Shown in pieces: positions 17,770 to 27,422 of a stretch of DNA of 64,000 nt (positions are counted from its first letter, which is position 1; every line of letters starts with the position of its first letter). Source of the DNA: Robiginitomaculum antarcticum DSM 21748 (GTDB taxonomy: Bacteria; Pseudomonadota; Alphaproteobacteria; Caulobacterales; Maricaulaceae); contig NZ_KB823013.1 in the NCBI RefSeq assembly GCF_000365025.1, positions 372,001-436,000 of the forward strand, read 5' to 3'. A program made the position numbers and the translations under genes. The notes below the pieces were generated by a model. That model was not told the origin of the DNA and did no database searches. It saw nothing but the letters and a program-made list of their open reading frames with translations.

Positions 17770-18606
17770 ATGAACACACATAGCGAAATTATTACACCCG
17801 ATGATCCTACCCGCCGTAAGCTGCGCAAACCGGAACGCGGAGAGCTGTCTAAAAACACGCAGACCTACGCCTTTTTGGGCACGCAGTTCCAGCCGCTTAC
17901 AGCTGACCAAACATTGCAGCGTGCATCATGGATCACGGCCGCGCATAGCTTTCGCTATATTGTGACGCCCAATGTCGATCATATCGTACGCTTATCGCGT
18001 GAACCTGACGTGTTCAAACCGCTTTACCGCGCGGCGTGGCTGTCGGTCTGTGACAGCCGTATTTTGGAATTGCTGGCCCGCTTTGCGGGAATTCCGCTTC
18101 ATGCCGTGCCGGGCTCTGATTTAACCCGCGGCATTATCGAAGATATTGCGGACACTGATACGCCCGTCACTGTGATTGCCGGCAATGAGGCCGTGGCCAA
18201 AACCGTGGCGGGAAAATACGGTCTGACAAATATGTCCGTCCATGTCCCGCCTATGGGACTACGCCATAAACCGGACGCTGTAGCGGCCTGCGCAGATTTT
18301 ATCGCCTCTCACGCAGCGCGCTATCACTTTATCTGCGTGGGCAGCCCGCAACAGGAAATGATTGCCAAAGCGGCATTGGAGCGCGGCGATTGCACCGGGC
18401 TTGGGCTATGCGTCGGGGCCTCACTGGATTTCTTGGCCGGAGTGCAAAGCCGCGCGCCAAAAGGCATGCAAAACGCGCGGCTGGAATGGCTCTATCGCCT
18501 GTATAAGGAACCGACGCGTATGTGGCGGCGTTATTTAGTCGACGGGCCAAGCGTCTTTATAATTTACTTTAAATGGATTATAAAGAGCGCACTCCAACGC
18601 CATTAA
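17770..18606 (+). CDS. WecG/TagA/CpsF family glycosyltransferase
   Basis: A 278-aa GT26-type enzyme, which usually adds N-acetylmannosamine or a related sugar to a lipid-linked intermediate for surface polysaccharide. VTPNVDHIVRLSREPD and LYRAAWLSVCDSR form the family's N-terminal substrate motif, and ICVGSPQQEMIAKAA is the late conserved motif. The basic C-terminus MWRRYLVDGPSVF suits membrane association. ATG 17770 is preferred to TTG 17752. It is followed after 12 nt by a small exported protein. Confidence 0.87.
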   Translation: MNTHSEIITPDDPTRRKLRKPERGELSKNTQTYAFLGTQFQPLTADQTLQRASWITAAHSFRYIVTPNVDHIVRLSREPDVFKPLYRAAWLSVCDSRILELLARFAGIPLHAVPGSDLTRGIIEDIADTDTPVTVIAGNEAVAKTVAGKYGLTNMSVHVPPMGLRHKPDAVAACADFIASHAARYHFICVGSPQQEMIAKAALERGDCTGLGLCVGASLDFLAGVQSRAPKGMQNARLEWLYRLYKEPTRMWRRYLVDGPSVFIIYFKWIIKSALQRH

Positions 18607-18618
18607 GAGGATAAGGCG

Positions 18619-19002
18619 ATGAAAATTTTAATGGCGAGCGCAGGCGCATTACTTTTTTCATTTACCCCGCCTGTTTTTGCGCAAAGCGCATGTGACCAGT
18701 TTAAAGACGACCTCTCCAATACACAGAAGCGTGACCGTTCAGGCTCGTTGGGCGAAGAACTCGACAAGAGCCGCGGCGGAGGCCCTTTAAGCTTTTCGAC
18801 CTGTGAAGAGGACAGCCTCAATTACGCGGATGAAGTCCGCAAACTTGACCCTAAGGGCATGAAACCCAAACCCGCTGCTGACCCGCAATGGGGGATTTTG
18901 CGGCCCGAACTGACCAATCCAATTGATATTGAGATCGTCCCGTCATCCGGTCCGCAGGTCGAAATTGTCAAGCCTGATGAAAAAACCAGACGACAGCCCT
19001 GA
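18619..19002 (+). CDS. Small exported protein of unknown function
   Basis: 127 aa with a clear signal peptide (MKILMASAGALLFSF, cleavage near VFA|Q), then a hydrophilic, Pro-rich C-terminal half. Two cysteines in the mature part (SACDQF and FSTCEE) could form a disulphide. AGGATAAGG precedes the ATG, only 12 nt after the glycosyltransferase stop, so it is likely co-transcribed. I recognise no domain. Confidence 0.7.
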   Translation: MKILMASAGALLFSFTPPVFAQSACDQFKDDLSNTQKRDRSGSLGEELDKSRGGGPLSFSTCEEDSLNYADEVRKLDPKGMKPKPAADPQWGILRPELTNPIDIEIVPSSGPQVEIVKPDEKTRRQP

Positions 19003-19100
19003 GGCGTTACCTGTCGAGATATTACCCGAATAATCTCGCATAGATAAAGTTTCGCAGAGCGTAAAATGAACTTTTTGCGGTTTTGTCCGTTCTATTGTTT

Positions 19101-20918
19101 ATGAGCAAATTCATAAAACTGCGCCGCAATGATGGACGTCTCTATAAATGGCGCTGTGGCGGCGTAGCTTTTGCTATAATATTCGGACTCATCTTCCTGT
19201 TTATTATCATGATGACCTTCAGGTTTTTTGGCACGCCCGTGACGAATAAAATGTTGTCGTGGTTCGGTCCGGATGGGTCATCCGTTGCGTCGGCCCATAC
19301 GCGACTGTCCACACCCTTTACCTTGTCTGCCCAGGCGATCGATCTGGGTGATACCGGCCGGATTGACCAAGCCAAATTGCGTCCGGCTTTGTTGGGATTT
19401 TTACCCGGCCGGCCCTGGGTAGCCCGTCTTGAAGCCCGCGACGGCGATATAAATCTCTACGCGCTGGCAGGTAATGAGGGTACATCTTCAGACTTTTCCC
19501 AAAACCTTAAAGAGATCGTCAATGAGGTTGATGTTGAAAATATATCACTCAATCTCGATGACACTGATGCCAGCCGTGTTGTCCTTATCGAAAGCGCCGA
19601 AGGCTCCGTATATGACGGTACATTTATTTTAAAAGCCAGCGGCGCAAATACGCGCATCACATTTGATGGACGTAAAGAGCTCGCCAAGGGTTCAGCGCTG
19701 GGCGGACAGCTGGCGGTCTCAGGCGATAACGTTAAAGATATTGGCGACCTGCTGGGCGTGGGTGCGCCCGATAGCCCGCCTTATAATTTGTCTATGAGCG
19801 TTAGGCAAATCGGATATTTGTTTTCGGTTTCAAATCTGTCCGGCACGGTCGGCGATAGCGATATTGGCGGCGAAATCACTTTGGATGTCGGGCCGGATAC
19901 ACCCGTAATTGATGCCAATCTGAAAACAGACACGCTTGATTTTGATGATCTCGCTATTATATTCGGCATACCGCTCAGCACGAAAGAGGGCGAGGCGGTC
20001 AATGAAGAACAGAAACGCGCTGCCGCCGCCTTCAAAGCCTCTGACCGCCTCATTCCCAATGCCGAGATCGATTTTTCTCGTCTGGATATGATTGATGGCC
20101 GCGTCAGATACGCTGCGGCCGATATTCAAAATGGGCGGTTTGACATGACCGGACTTCTTCTTGATGTCGAGATTGACGGACGCATTGTCCGCGCGACAGA
20201 GGCCGCGCTTCAATTTGGTGAGGGTCGTCTAAACGGATATATCACGCTCGACGGAACGCAAAATCCTGCTGTCACCACCGCCGAAGGTACGGCGGAAAAT
20301 ATTTCTTATGACCGTCTGGCCCTAGGCAAATTTATGCGCGGGAATGTGCAGGGTAATTTTGATATCCGTACCAAAGGTAACGGCTTTCGCGAGGCCGCGG
20401 CCAATCTTGACGGGCGGATCGCGCTCTATAGCCGCGACACGCAAGTTGCCACGCTGCTGGTCGAAGCTGCAGGTCTGGATTTGACCGAGGGCTTAGCGGT
20501 CTATCTGTCCGATGAGCGCGAACGCGCTTTTGTCAGCGCCGATTGCACAGCCACAGTTCTGACCGCACAAACAGGGCAGCTGCGTATGAACCCCGCCATC
20601 ATCAATACGACCGATAGTATATTAATTGCTGACGGAACGGTAAACCTCGCCGATGAGGTCATGGACATTACCATTCGTGCGGACGCCAAGGATTTTTCCT
20701 TCCCGTCCGTTATCGGCGATATTGATATAAACGGCTCACTGCGCGACCCCAGCCTAAGCGTTCTGGATGGCTCAACCGTGGCACAAATTACGATTGCCGC
20801 CCTGCTGGGTACGGTGTCCGGACCACTGGCAGCTCTGCCCTTTATCGAATCCGGTAACGCCAAAGATACGGGCCAGTGCGCCGCTGTTCTGGCACGCGCG
20901 CTAGATACGGGCGATTAG
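19101..20918 (+). CDS. AsmA-like inner-membrane-anchored protein
   Basis: A 605-aa protein with a short basic N-terminus, one membrane helix (GGVAFAIIFGLIFLFIIMM, about 20-40) and a long beta-rich periplasmic part. Repeating elements such as IGGEITLDVGPDTPVIDANL and the C-terminal DIDINGSLRDPSLSV are typical of the AsmA/TamB superfamily, now linked to lipid transport across the envelope. The start is taken as ATG 19101, although TTG 19083 is in frame. Its 3' end overlaps the convergent Mrp gene by 18 nt. Confidence 0.8.
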   Translation: MSKFIKLRRNDGRLYKWRCGGVAFAIIFGLIFLFIIMMTFRFFGTPVTNKMLSWFGPDGSSVASAHTRLSTPFTLSAQAIDLGDTGRIDQAKLRPALLGFLPGRPWVARLEARDGDINLYALAGNEGTSSDFSQNLKEIVNEVDVENISLNLDDTDASRVVLIESAEGSVYDGTFILKASGANTRITFDGRKELAKGSALGGQLAVSGDNVKDIGDLLGVGAPDSPPYNLSMSVRQIGYLFSVSNLSGTVGDSDIGGEITLDVGPDTPVIDANLKTDTLDFDDLAIIFGIPLSTKEGEAVNEEQKRAAAAFKASDRLIPNAEIDFSRLDMIDGRVRYAAADIQNGRFDMTGLLLDVEIDGRIVRATEAALQFGEGRLNGYITLDGTQNPAVTTAEGTAENISYDRLALGKFMRGNVQGNFDIRTKGNGFREAAANLDGRIALYSRDTQVATLLVEAAGLDLTEGLAVYLSDERERAFVSADCTATVLTAQTGQLRMNPAIINTTDSILIADGTVNLADEVMDITIRADAKDFSFPSVIGDIDINGSLRDPSLSVLDGSTVAQITIAALLGTVSGPLAALPFIESGNAKDTGQCAAVLARALDTGD

Positions 20919-21986
20919 ATCCTCGGCCAGCGCAGCGAAAAGCTTCGCTTCCGCGCTTTCGCCCAGTGCAATCGGTACACCAAAATCACAGCTTTTGCGC
21001 ACATCAATAGACAGCGGCGCGCTGCCCAGATAGGGAATGCCAAGCGCGGCCGCCTCGGCTTGGCCCGCGCTTTGGCCAAAAATGTCATGAACGGCTCCGC
21101 AATTGCTGCAGACAAATTGATTCATATTTTCAATCAATCCGGCCAATCTTATATCGACCTTGCCGAACATAGCCGCGCCTTTGCGCGCATCGGCCAGGGC
21201 CAGATCCTGCGGCGTCGTCACAATCACGGCCGCGGCGGGTTTAATATCCTGCGCCAGACCGAGCTGCGCATCGCCTGTGCCGGGCGGCATATCAATGAAT
21301 AGATAATCCAGCTCGCCCCAATCTGTGTCCCATAACATGCGCGAGATTGCCCCCTGTACCATCGGGCCGCGCCAAACGATCGGTCCGTCATCTTCGGTCA
21401 GAAAGGCAATCGACATGGCTTTAAGACCATGCGCGGTTTGCGGCGCAATCAAGCGGCGACCCTGCACCTCAGCCGTGCCCGCGCGCGCGCCAAACAGCCC
21501 CAAAAGCCGCGCAATGCTGGGCCCGTGAATATCGGCGTCCAATATCCCGACGCGTTTGCCGGATTTGGCCAGAGCCGCGGCCAGATTAACCGCAACCGTG
21601 CTTTTGCCCACCCCGCCCTTGGCGCTGGATATAGCAATGATTTTATCAATTTGGCTGTCCCCCTGATAGCCTTCGGGGCGGCGGGCTTGATGGGGGTTTC
21701 GTCCATTTTTGGGGGCCGCAGATTTCGGTGATGGCGCCGCTTTGTGCGCGGTCAAGACTACGCGCGCCGTTATCGCCGGATCCAGCGCAGCAAGCGCGGC
21801 CTGCGCCGCTTTTTGCACCGCCGCGAAGATCTGCGCTTCGGATGGATCAATTGACAGAACGGCTGTCACTGAGCCGTCACCAAATTGCAGATCGGACAGC
21901 CGCCCCGCAGCGACAATATCGCGCGATCCGTTGGGAACGCGGATAGTGGATAGCTCGCGCAGCGCCTGATCTTCGGTGATAGCCAT
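20901..21986 (-). CDS. Mrp/ApbC family iron-sulfur cluster carrier ATPase
   Basis: A 361-aa protein. An N-terminal MIP18/DUF59-like domain (about 1-80) is followed by an Ala/Pro/Lys linker and a deviant-Walker P-loop ATPase (ISSAKGGVGKSTVAVNLA). The metal-binding CxxC is in NQFVCSNCGAVHDIFG. These proteins bind and transfer Fe-S clusters to apo-targets. Full length for the fused DUF59-Mrp type. Confidence 0.92.
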   Translation of the reverse strand: MAITEDQALRELSTIRVPNGSRDIVAAGRLSDLQFGDGSVTAVLSIDPSEAQIFAAVQKAAQAALAALDPAITARVVLTAHKAAPSPKSAAPKNGRNPHQARRPEGYQGDSQIDKIIAISSAKGGVGKSTVAVNLAAALAKSGKRVGILDADIHGPSIARLLGLFGARAGTAEVQGRRLIAPQTAHGLKAMSIAFLTEDDGPIVWRGPMVQGAISRMLWDTDWGELDYLFIDMPPGTGDAQLGLAQDIKPAAAVIVTTPQDLALADARKGAAMFGKVDIRLAGLIENMNQFVCSNCGAVHDIFGQSAGQAEAAALGIPYLGSAPLSIDVRKSCDFGVPIALGESAEAKLFAALAEDLIARI

Positions 21987-22052
21987 AAACGGCCATTAAG
22001 CGCTGGGCGTGTTATGCGCAAGACGGCCGCTGCGCTGCCTCAAAAAAAAGAG

Positions 22053-22439
22053 CTAAGTTTTCTCTCTCAACCCCGCAATTGAGGCCTCCCAATTCTGGCC
22101 GTTAAAATCAATAGTCTCAGCAGGAATAAGCGTGCCGGATATAACGCAGCGCAGATTGACGCTCCAGCTTTCGGGGTGACTGCGAGGGCGGTAAAGCGGC
22201 TTTATACCGCATGTTTTGCAAAACATATGCACGGCGCGGCCCGTGCCGAAGCGGTATTGCGCCAGATGGGTTTCGCCCGAGATAAATGTTAAATCGGCCT
22301 CATCCACAAAGACATGCAAAAACCCCGTCATCTGACAGACCGAGCAATTACAGTGCGTGACCGGGGCATTGGCGGGCGCCTTAAAAGTAAATGCCACCGC
22401 GCCGCAATGGCAGCTGCCCTTATGTACCGTCTTGTCCAT
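22053..22439 (-). CDS. GFA family (glutathione-dependent formaldehyde-activating-like) protein
   Basis: A 128-aa zinc protein of the GFA/CENP-V fold. Metal-binding cysteines are GSCHCGAVAF, HCNCSVCQMTG and MFCKTCGIKP. Most members are not true formaldehyde-activating enzymes, so only the fold is called. It stands between Mrp and a divergent glycosyltransferase. Confidence 0.88.
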   Translation of the reverse strand: MDKTVHKGSCHCGAVAFTFKAPANAPVTHCNCSVCQMTGFLHVFVDEADLTFISGETHLAQYRFGTGRAVHMFCKTCGIKPLYRPRSHPESWSVNLRCVISGTLIPAETIDFNGQNWEASIAGLREKT

Positions 22440-22524
22440 AGCCCGTTATAAGACGGGGCCGCGCCGCTGTCTTGCGAAAAGCGGCGGGCTCGCTTATGCC
22501 AGCTAAAATCAACAGGAGCAGACA

Positions 22525-23562
22525 TTGCGCATTTTACACGTCATGGCCGGAGCCGCAGAAGGCGGAGCCGAAAATATTATGCTGGAATCCGTTCTGGCCC
22601 TGCAGGAACGGCGCGACGTGGAGCAGGCCGTTGTCACGCGTCCTCATAATGCTTTTCGTCTGGAGCAGTTCGAAGAGGCCGGTATTAAAACCGCGACGGC
22701 CAGCTTTAATAAAAACTGGCCGTTTCGGACCCGCCACACCATCAAGGCAATGATCGCCGAGTTTAAGCCGGACGTGATTGAATATTGGATGGGACGCGCC
22801 GGACAATTCGCGCCGGCCTCCCACCGCGATATCTCTATCGGATGGTATGGCGGATATTATAAATTAGAGCGGTTCAAAAATTGCAAATGGCATATCGGCC
22901 TGTCGATTGATTTATGCCGCCATATCCGCGCGCAAGGCGTAGCTGACGATCATGTCGGCCTTGTCCACACTATGGCGGACTTTAACGGCGCAGCGCCCGT
23001 ATCGCGGGCCTCTCTGGATACGCCCGAAGATGCGCCCGTGGCGCTCTCATTGGCGCGGCTGCACTGGAAAAAAGGCCTCGACACCTTGCTGGACGCCACC
23101 GCGCAGATTGACGGGCTTTATGTCTGGATCGCCGGTGACGGGCCGATTGAGTCTGAGCTAAAAGCGCAGTGCACCGCGCTGGGCCTAGATAACCGGGTGC
23201 GGTTTCTTGGCTGGCGTAATGATCGCGGCGCGCTTCTGGCCGCCTGTGATGTTGTGGCTTTCCCCTCGCGTTATGAGCCGTTTGGCACTGTCACCGTGGA
23301 TAGCTGGGCCGCCGCCCGCCCGATTGTCGCCGCCGATGCCGTTGGCCCCGCCGCCTATGTCAAAGACGGCGTAAACGGACTGTTGATTCCCAAAGATGAT
23401 GTCAGCGCGCTGCGTGATGCTCTGCGCCGCGTCATCGAAGAACCGGGATTATCTGAACAGCTCGTCGCCGGGGGGACGGAAACCTATGAGGCGACCTTCA
23501 CCAAAGCCGCCTTTCAGCGCGATAGCCTGGCGTTTTATTCGCGCATCATCGCCTCACAATAG
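22525..23562 (+). CDS. Family 4 glycosyltransferase
   Basis: A 345-aa GT-B enzyme. The N-terminus MRILHVMAGAAEGGAENIM is the acceptor-side start. The donor half has LSLARLHWKKGLDTLLDA, WIAGDGPIESEL and the E-x7-E region FPSRYEPFGTVTVDSWAAARP. It starts with TTG 22525 behind AGGAGCAG. It probably works on cell-surface carbohydrate, but substrate and product are unknown. Confidence 0.9.
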   Translation: MRILHVMAGAAEGGAENIMLESVLALQERRDVEQAVVTRPHNAFRLEQFEEAGIKTATASFNKNWPFRTRHTIKAMIAEFKPDVIEYWMGRAGQFAPASHRDISIGWYGGYYKLERFKNCKWHIGLSIDLCRHIRAQGVADDHVGLVHTMADFNGAAPVSRASLDTPEDAPVALSLARLHWKKGLDTLLDATAQIDGLYVWIAGDGPIESELKAQCTALGLDNRVRFLGWRNDRGALLAACDVVAFPSRYEPFGTVTVDSWAAARPIVAADAVGPAAYVKDGVNGLLIPKDDVSALRDALRRVIEEPGLSEQLVAGGTETYEATFTKAAFQRDSLAFYSRIIASQ

Positions 23563-23582
23563 TTTAGAGACGCGAAGCTCAT

Positions 23583-23612
23583 AAAAAAAACCCCGCTGCG
23601 GGAGCGGGGCGT
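23583..23612 (-). terminator. Intrinsic terminator downstream of ctrA
   Basis: Stem CCCCGCT / AGCGGGG at 23591-23609 with a GCGGG loop. On the minus strand it is followed by a run of eight T. On the plus strand only GTTT follows, so it mainly serves ctrA, with possible use by the convergent glycosyltransferase. Confidence 0.88.
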
Positions 23613-23660
23613 TTAACTGTGGGAGCAGTTTACGCCAAAGGCGCAGTGGCATGATCGCGA

Positions 23661-24356
23661 TTACGCGCTCATGCGGTCTTTCGCCGGATCGCGCAGGACA
23701 TAGCCGCGACCCCAAACGGTTTCGATATGATGTTCGCCGCCTGTCGCCGCAGCGAGTTTCTTGCGCAGCTTACAGATAAAGACATCGATGATTTTTAGCT
23801 CAGGCTCGTCCATTCCGCCGTAAAGATGGTTGAGGAACATTTCTTTGGTCAGGGTTGTGCCCTTACGCAAAGACAAAAGCTCGAGCATTTGGTATTCTTT
23901 GCCGGTCAAATGAACGCGGTGCTCTGCGACTTCAACAGTCTTAGCGTCAAGATTTACGGCAATGTCGCCGGTCGTGATAATGCTTTGCGCGTGACCTTTA
24001 GAGCGGCGGACAACGGCATGAATGCGGGCAATCAGCTCATCCTTGTGGAACGGCTTGGTCATGTAATCATCAGCGCCCGTGCCCAGACCGCGCACTTTCG
24101 TGTCGATGTCGGATGTCCCGGAGAGAATGAAGATCGGCGTATTGACCTTAGCCATACGCAGGGTTTTGAGCACATCAAAGCCCGGCATGTCCGGAAGGTT
24201 TAAGTCCAGAAGGATGATGTCATAGTCATAGAGCTTGCCCAGATCGACACCCTCTTCGCCTAAGTCAGTCGTATAGATATTGAAACCCTCGCTTTTGAGC
24301 ATCAATTCGATACTCTGCGCGGTGGCCATATCATCTTCGATAAGTAGTACCCGCAT
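23661..24356 (-). CDS. ctrA: Cell cycle response regulator CtrA
   Basis: A 231-aa OmpR-family regulator, the master cell-cycle regulator of alphaproteobacteria. The receiver domain (1-118) has acidic pocket EDD at 7-9, phospho-acceptor Asp51 in [13 protein letters not shown], and Lys in [10 protein letters not shown]. The winged-helix domain (about 125-225) has [32 protein letters not shown] (positions about 150-181) and the recognition helix [13 protein letters not shown]. Length and Asp position match Caulobacter CtrA. The C-terminus ends DRMSA, ending in Ser-Ala rather than Ala-Ala. It phosphorylates via the CckA-ChpT relay in relatives, and none of those genes are here. Confidence 0.96.
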   Translation of the reverse strand: MRVLLIEDDMATAQSIELMLKSEGFNIYTTDLGEEGVDLGKLYDYDIILLDLNLPDMPGFDVLKTLRMAKVNTPIFILSGTSDIDTKVRGLGTGADDYMTKPFHKDELIARIHAVVRRSKGHAQSIITTGDIAVNLDAKTVEVAEHRVHLTGKEYQMLELLSLRKGTTLTKEMFLNHLYGGMDEPELKIIDVFICKLRKKLAAATGGEHHIETVWGRGYVLRDPAKDRMSA

Positions 24357-24560
24357 ATCAGCCCTCCCAGGCGAATCAGTTCTTGTTATTCACAAGTCAT
24401 GGTTAATGGAAATTTAGGCCTACGTGAATCCCGTAAATCAAATGTTAACGCTGTTAACTCTTTTTCAAGCTAATTTGCCCCATTCCGGCGCAGTGCCGCT
24501 GATTCCGGCGTTTAAAAAACTTCATCACGTTTACCAGACTGTAAGCTTGATGAGCTAAAC
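24357..24560 (-). promoter_or_regulatory. ctrA promoter region with GANTC and CtrA-like sites
   Basis: The upstream region contains three GANTC (CcrM methylation) sites at 24373-24377, 24426-24430 and 24501-24505. A TTAA-N7-TTAG sequence at 24403-24417 resembles the CtrA box TTAA-N7-TTAA, and a GTTAAC pair lies at 24444-24457. In Caulobacter the ctrA P1 promoter is controlled by methylation state and CtrA feedback. The same logic is inferred here. Confidence 0.5.
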
Positions 24561-24624
24561 CTTATCTCCAATGGCAAAAGCCAAACGCCAATATAGGCGA
24601 CGACACGGTGAATAGGTGAATATT

Positions 24625-24993
24625 ATGACAAACTCCATGGATAGAAGTGTGCGCAATACGCGCTTTGCGATTGCCGATCTTCAAAAACGTATCGCTGTCC
24701 TGCAAGATACGCGCGATGACCTGTCGCGCCAGATGAGCAAGCTTGTCGCCAGCGTTCCCGAAAACGAGATTGATCCCACTGCAGAGCGCGAAGGTTATGT
24801 CGCCTATGGCTCCTACGCTCAGTCCGTCATCGCCCGTAAAGAAAATCTGCGCGCGACGCTCACAGATATCGAGGCGCAAGCCTCCGGTCTGGGCGACGAG
24901 CTGCGTATGGCGCTGGATGCGCTGGACAGTTTCGAACGCGTCCGCGCCCGGCAAATGGCGGACAAAGCGGAACAAGCGCTCAAGCGCGCCTAA
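24625..24993 (+). CDS. FliJ-like flagellar export chaperone
   Basis: A 122-aa, wholly helical, charged protein (ADLQKRIAVLQDTRDDLSRQ, then AEREGYVAYGSYAQSVIARK and a heptad-rich C-terminus). The length, the coiled-coil pattern and the position divergent from ctrA fit FliJ, the cytoplasmic stalk of the flagellar ATPase FliI. fliI is not in this window. ATG 24625 is chosen (AGGTGA 8 nt upstream). GTG 24616 is an alternative. FliJ sequences are poorly conserved, so the call rests on pattern and context. Confidence 0.65.
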   Translation: MTNSMDRSVRNTRFAIADLQKRIAVLQDTRDDLSRQMSKLVASVPENEIDPTAEREGYVAYGSYAQSVIARKENLRATLTDIEAQASGLGDELRMALDALDSFERVRARQMADKAEQALKRA

Positions 24994-25073
24994 GCACAGT
25001 ATTGCGGGCTTGGCCTGTGGCCATGCTCCGCCCCTATTGGCAGGTCATAATTTAAATCCAATGCGGATTTGAG

Positions 25074-25784
25074 CTATGAGGCCCTGACGCGCACACCTTT
25101 AATCAGCAAATAGACTCCCAGCGACACTATGGCGATCAAATTGCAGATTATGAACGCCATCGTTATCCCATTTGACCCGAGAGCCGGAATGAAGTCGCGC
25201 GCCACAATGGCAATGACGACAAAGCCGGATGCGAATATTCCCCATCCCGAAATCAGTCTCGGAATAAGTCCGGATGCCCAGAACAGATAGAAGAATCCGG
25301 CATTCGCCGCCGATCCGCCGATCAAAGCCAAATGAAATGATGTATAGTCAGATAAAACCTGTAACCCGATAAGCGCCATGTAGGGCTCTTGTCCGGCGGT
25401 TCGTGCAAATTGAGGGTCGGAGATCATCCCGGCAACATTTAACGCAAACATTGCGCCTAAAACGCCAAGCACTGACGCTCCGACACTGAGCGTCAGGCTC
25501 CATACCGCGCATAAGGATCCGTGACGCCGCAGAAGAAGAGACAACCCCGCTGCGGACAGTAACTCTAGCATGAAGATAAAAAGGGACAGATAAGCCCGGC
25601 CGCGCAGACGCATCTCTGCGGTCTGCATCGACTCTGCTGTTCCGAAAATATCGGCGGTCATATTGACATCAATGCCTTGCGATAAGGTCATTGATGAGAC
25701 GATCCCGATGACTATCGTCAGCAGGAGGGTCAATCCGGTAATACGGGCAATACGGTGATGTTGAGGCACAGATAAAACAGTCAT
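25074..25784 (-). CDS. DUF4386 domain-containing membrane protein
   Basis: A 236-aa protein with about six membrane segments and the DUF4386 pattern: HHRIARITGLTLLLTIVIGI at the N-terminus and a YLSLFIFMLELLSAAGLSLLL helix in the first third. SDYTSFHLALIGGSAANAGF and GWGIFASGFVVI lie further on. Function unknown. Monocistronic. Confidence 0.8.
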   Translation of the reverse strand: MTVLSVPQHHRIARITGLTLLLTIVIGIVSSMTLSQGIDVNMTADIFGTAESMQTAEMRLRGRAYLSLFIFMLELLSAAGLSLLLRRHGSLCAVWSLTLSVGASVLGVLGAMFALNVAGMISDPQFARTAGQEPYMALIGLQVLSDYTSFHLALIGGSAANAGFFYLFWASGLIPRLISGWGIFASGFVVIAIVARDFIPALGSNGITMAFIICNLIAIVSLGVYLLIKGVRVRAS

Positions 25785-25982
25785 AAGTATCCCTTTCAGG
25801 GCAAATCTTATTCCGTTATTTCAGTGCAAGTCCAATTAAGGTCGGGACGTGATGAAAGTCAAGAGGCCCGACGGGCGGTCGGCGCGCCATGCTGCGGCCC
25901 GTCTTGCCGCTAAGATAATTTTATAATTTTGCCCCGCCGCGTAAAGTCAGGTTATACCCGCGCAATTCATCCGGGGGACGTC

Positions 25983-27416
25983 ATGACGCAAAGCACAGCC
26001 ATTTTGATGACATTGCTGGCCTATATGGCGGCCCTGGCCGGCATCGGGATATGGAGCTCACGCCGTATTAAAGGCGAGAGCGATTTCTTTTTGGCCGGAC
26101 GCGGTCTGGGCGCGGTCAGCGCGGGCCTGTCCTATGCCGCCTCAACCAGCTCAGCCTGGGTGCTGCTGGGCTTTACCGGCATGGTCTACAGCCAAGGCAT
26201 GGTGGCGCTATGGCTCGTGCCGGGCGTCTTTTCCGGATATGTCCTGACATGGCTGGTCATCGGGCCGCGTCTTAATCTGGACGCCGCGAAACACAGCCAT
26301 ATCACCATTTTGGATTTTTTAGGCCAAGACATCGCCCCGCTCTGGGCACGGCGCATCGCCATTGCCGGCGCGCTGATGATCCTGTTTTGCTTTGTCTTTT
26401 ATATGAGCAGCCAGATCGACGCTGCGGGCAAGGCTCTGATCAATACTTTCGGCATGTCGCGCGCAGGGGCAATCCTGATTGGGGCGGGAGCGATATTGCT
26501 CTACTGCCTGCTCGGCGGGTTCATCGCGGCCAGTATCACTAATGCCGTGCAGGCGCTGGTCATGATGGCGGCCTGTATCATCGTGCCATATCTTACCGTG
26601 CAGGCGGCGGGTGGTATCGGCCCGATGATAGAAGCGTTACGTGAGACGCAGGCCGCGCGCTATTTCAGCATTACGGGGAGCGCCGCAGGGTTTGCGGGCG
26701 CGGGGCTGGCACTCGGCCTGCTTGGAACAGGGCTGGGCGCACTGGGGCAGCCGCAGCTGCTCAACTGGATCATGGCTGTGCGCGATCCGAAAATGCGCAA
26801 ACAGGGCGCGGCGATTACAATCGGGTGGGGCATTGTCGTCTATACCGGACTTATCCTGATGGCTATGGCGGCGCGGTCTATGTCCATCGAGACGCCCAAA
26901 GAAGAGCTGTTCTTCACCCTCGCGCAAATGTTCCTGCCGACGGTTTTTGCCGGCATTGTCATTGCCGCCGTGCTGTCTGCGGTAATGTCGACGGTGGATA
27001 GCCTGCTGCTCTCCGCCGCCGCGTCGGTCAGCCATGATATGGGCGGCGATGCCGTGCCCGCAGATAAAGCGGTGCTGTATGGCCGTATCGCCATGATCGG
27101 CGTCGCGGTGACAGCCGTCTTGCTGACGCTTTATGCGCCGCAGGATATTTTTAAGCGGGTTTTATTTAGCTGGGTCGCGCTGGGCGCCGCCTTCGGGCCG
27201 TCCATCCTGACCAAATGTCTGGGCTGGCGGATTAGCGGCGGCGCAATTTTCGCGGCCATACTCGCCGGGTTTTTCACCGCCGTTATAGCTTATAATGCCG
27301 CGCAAATCGCGCCGACCGAAATGCGGCCCGCGCTCAGCCTCATCGAAAAATGGGGCAGCTGGCTTATCGGCCTGTTTATTCTAAGCATGGCGAGATTGAA
27401 ACAGGACGCGGCCTAG
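25983..27416 (+). CDS. Sodium:solute symporter family transporter (PutP-like)
   Basis: A 477-aa inner-membrane transporter of the SSS family with about 13 membrane segments. The first segments carry RRIKGESDFFLAGRGLGAVS and GLSYAASTSSAWVLLGFTGM, the region that in PutP binds sodium and proline. AAVLSAVMSTVDSLLLSAAASVSHD is the conserved second sodium-site helix (about residues 323-347). It resembles sodium/proline symporters, but the substrate is inferred. Start ATG 25983 follows GGGGGACGTC. Confidence 0.88.
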   Translation: MTQSTAILMTLLAYMAALAGIGIWSSRRIKGESDFFLAGRGLGAVSAGLSYAASTSSAWVLLGFTGMVYSQGMVALWLVPGVFSGYVLTWLVIGPRLNLDAAKHSHITILDFLGQDIAPLWARRIAIAGALMILFCFVFYMSSQIDAAGKALINTFGMSRAGAILIGAGAILLYCLLGGFIAASITNAVQALVMMAACIIVPYLTVQAAGGIGPMIEALRETQAARYFSITGSAAGFAGAGLALGLLGTGLGALGQPQLLNWIMAVRDPKMRKQGAAITIGWGIVVYTGLILMAMAARSMSIETPKEELFFTLAQMFLPTVFAGIVIAAVLSAVMSTVDSLLLSAAASVSHDMGGDAVPADKAVLYGRIAMIGVAVTAVLLTLYAPQDIFKRVLFSWVALGAAFGPSILTKCLGWRISGGAIFAAILAGFFTAVIAYNAAQIAPTEMRPALSLIEKWGSWLIGLFILSMARLKQDAA

Positions 27417-27422
27417 CGGGCG

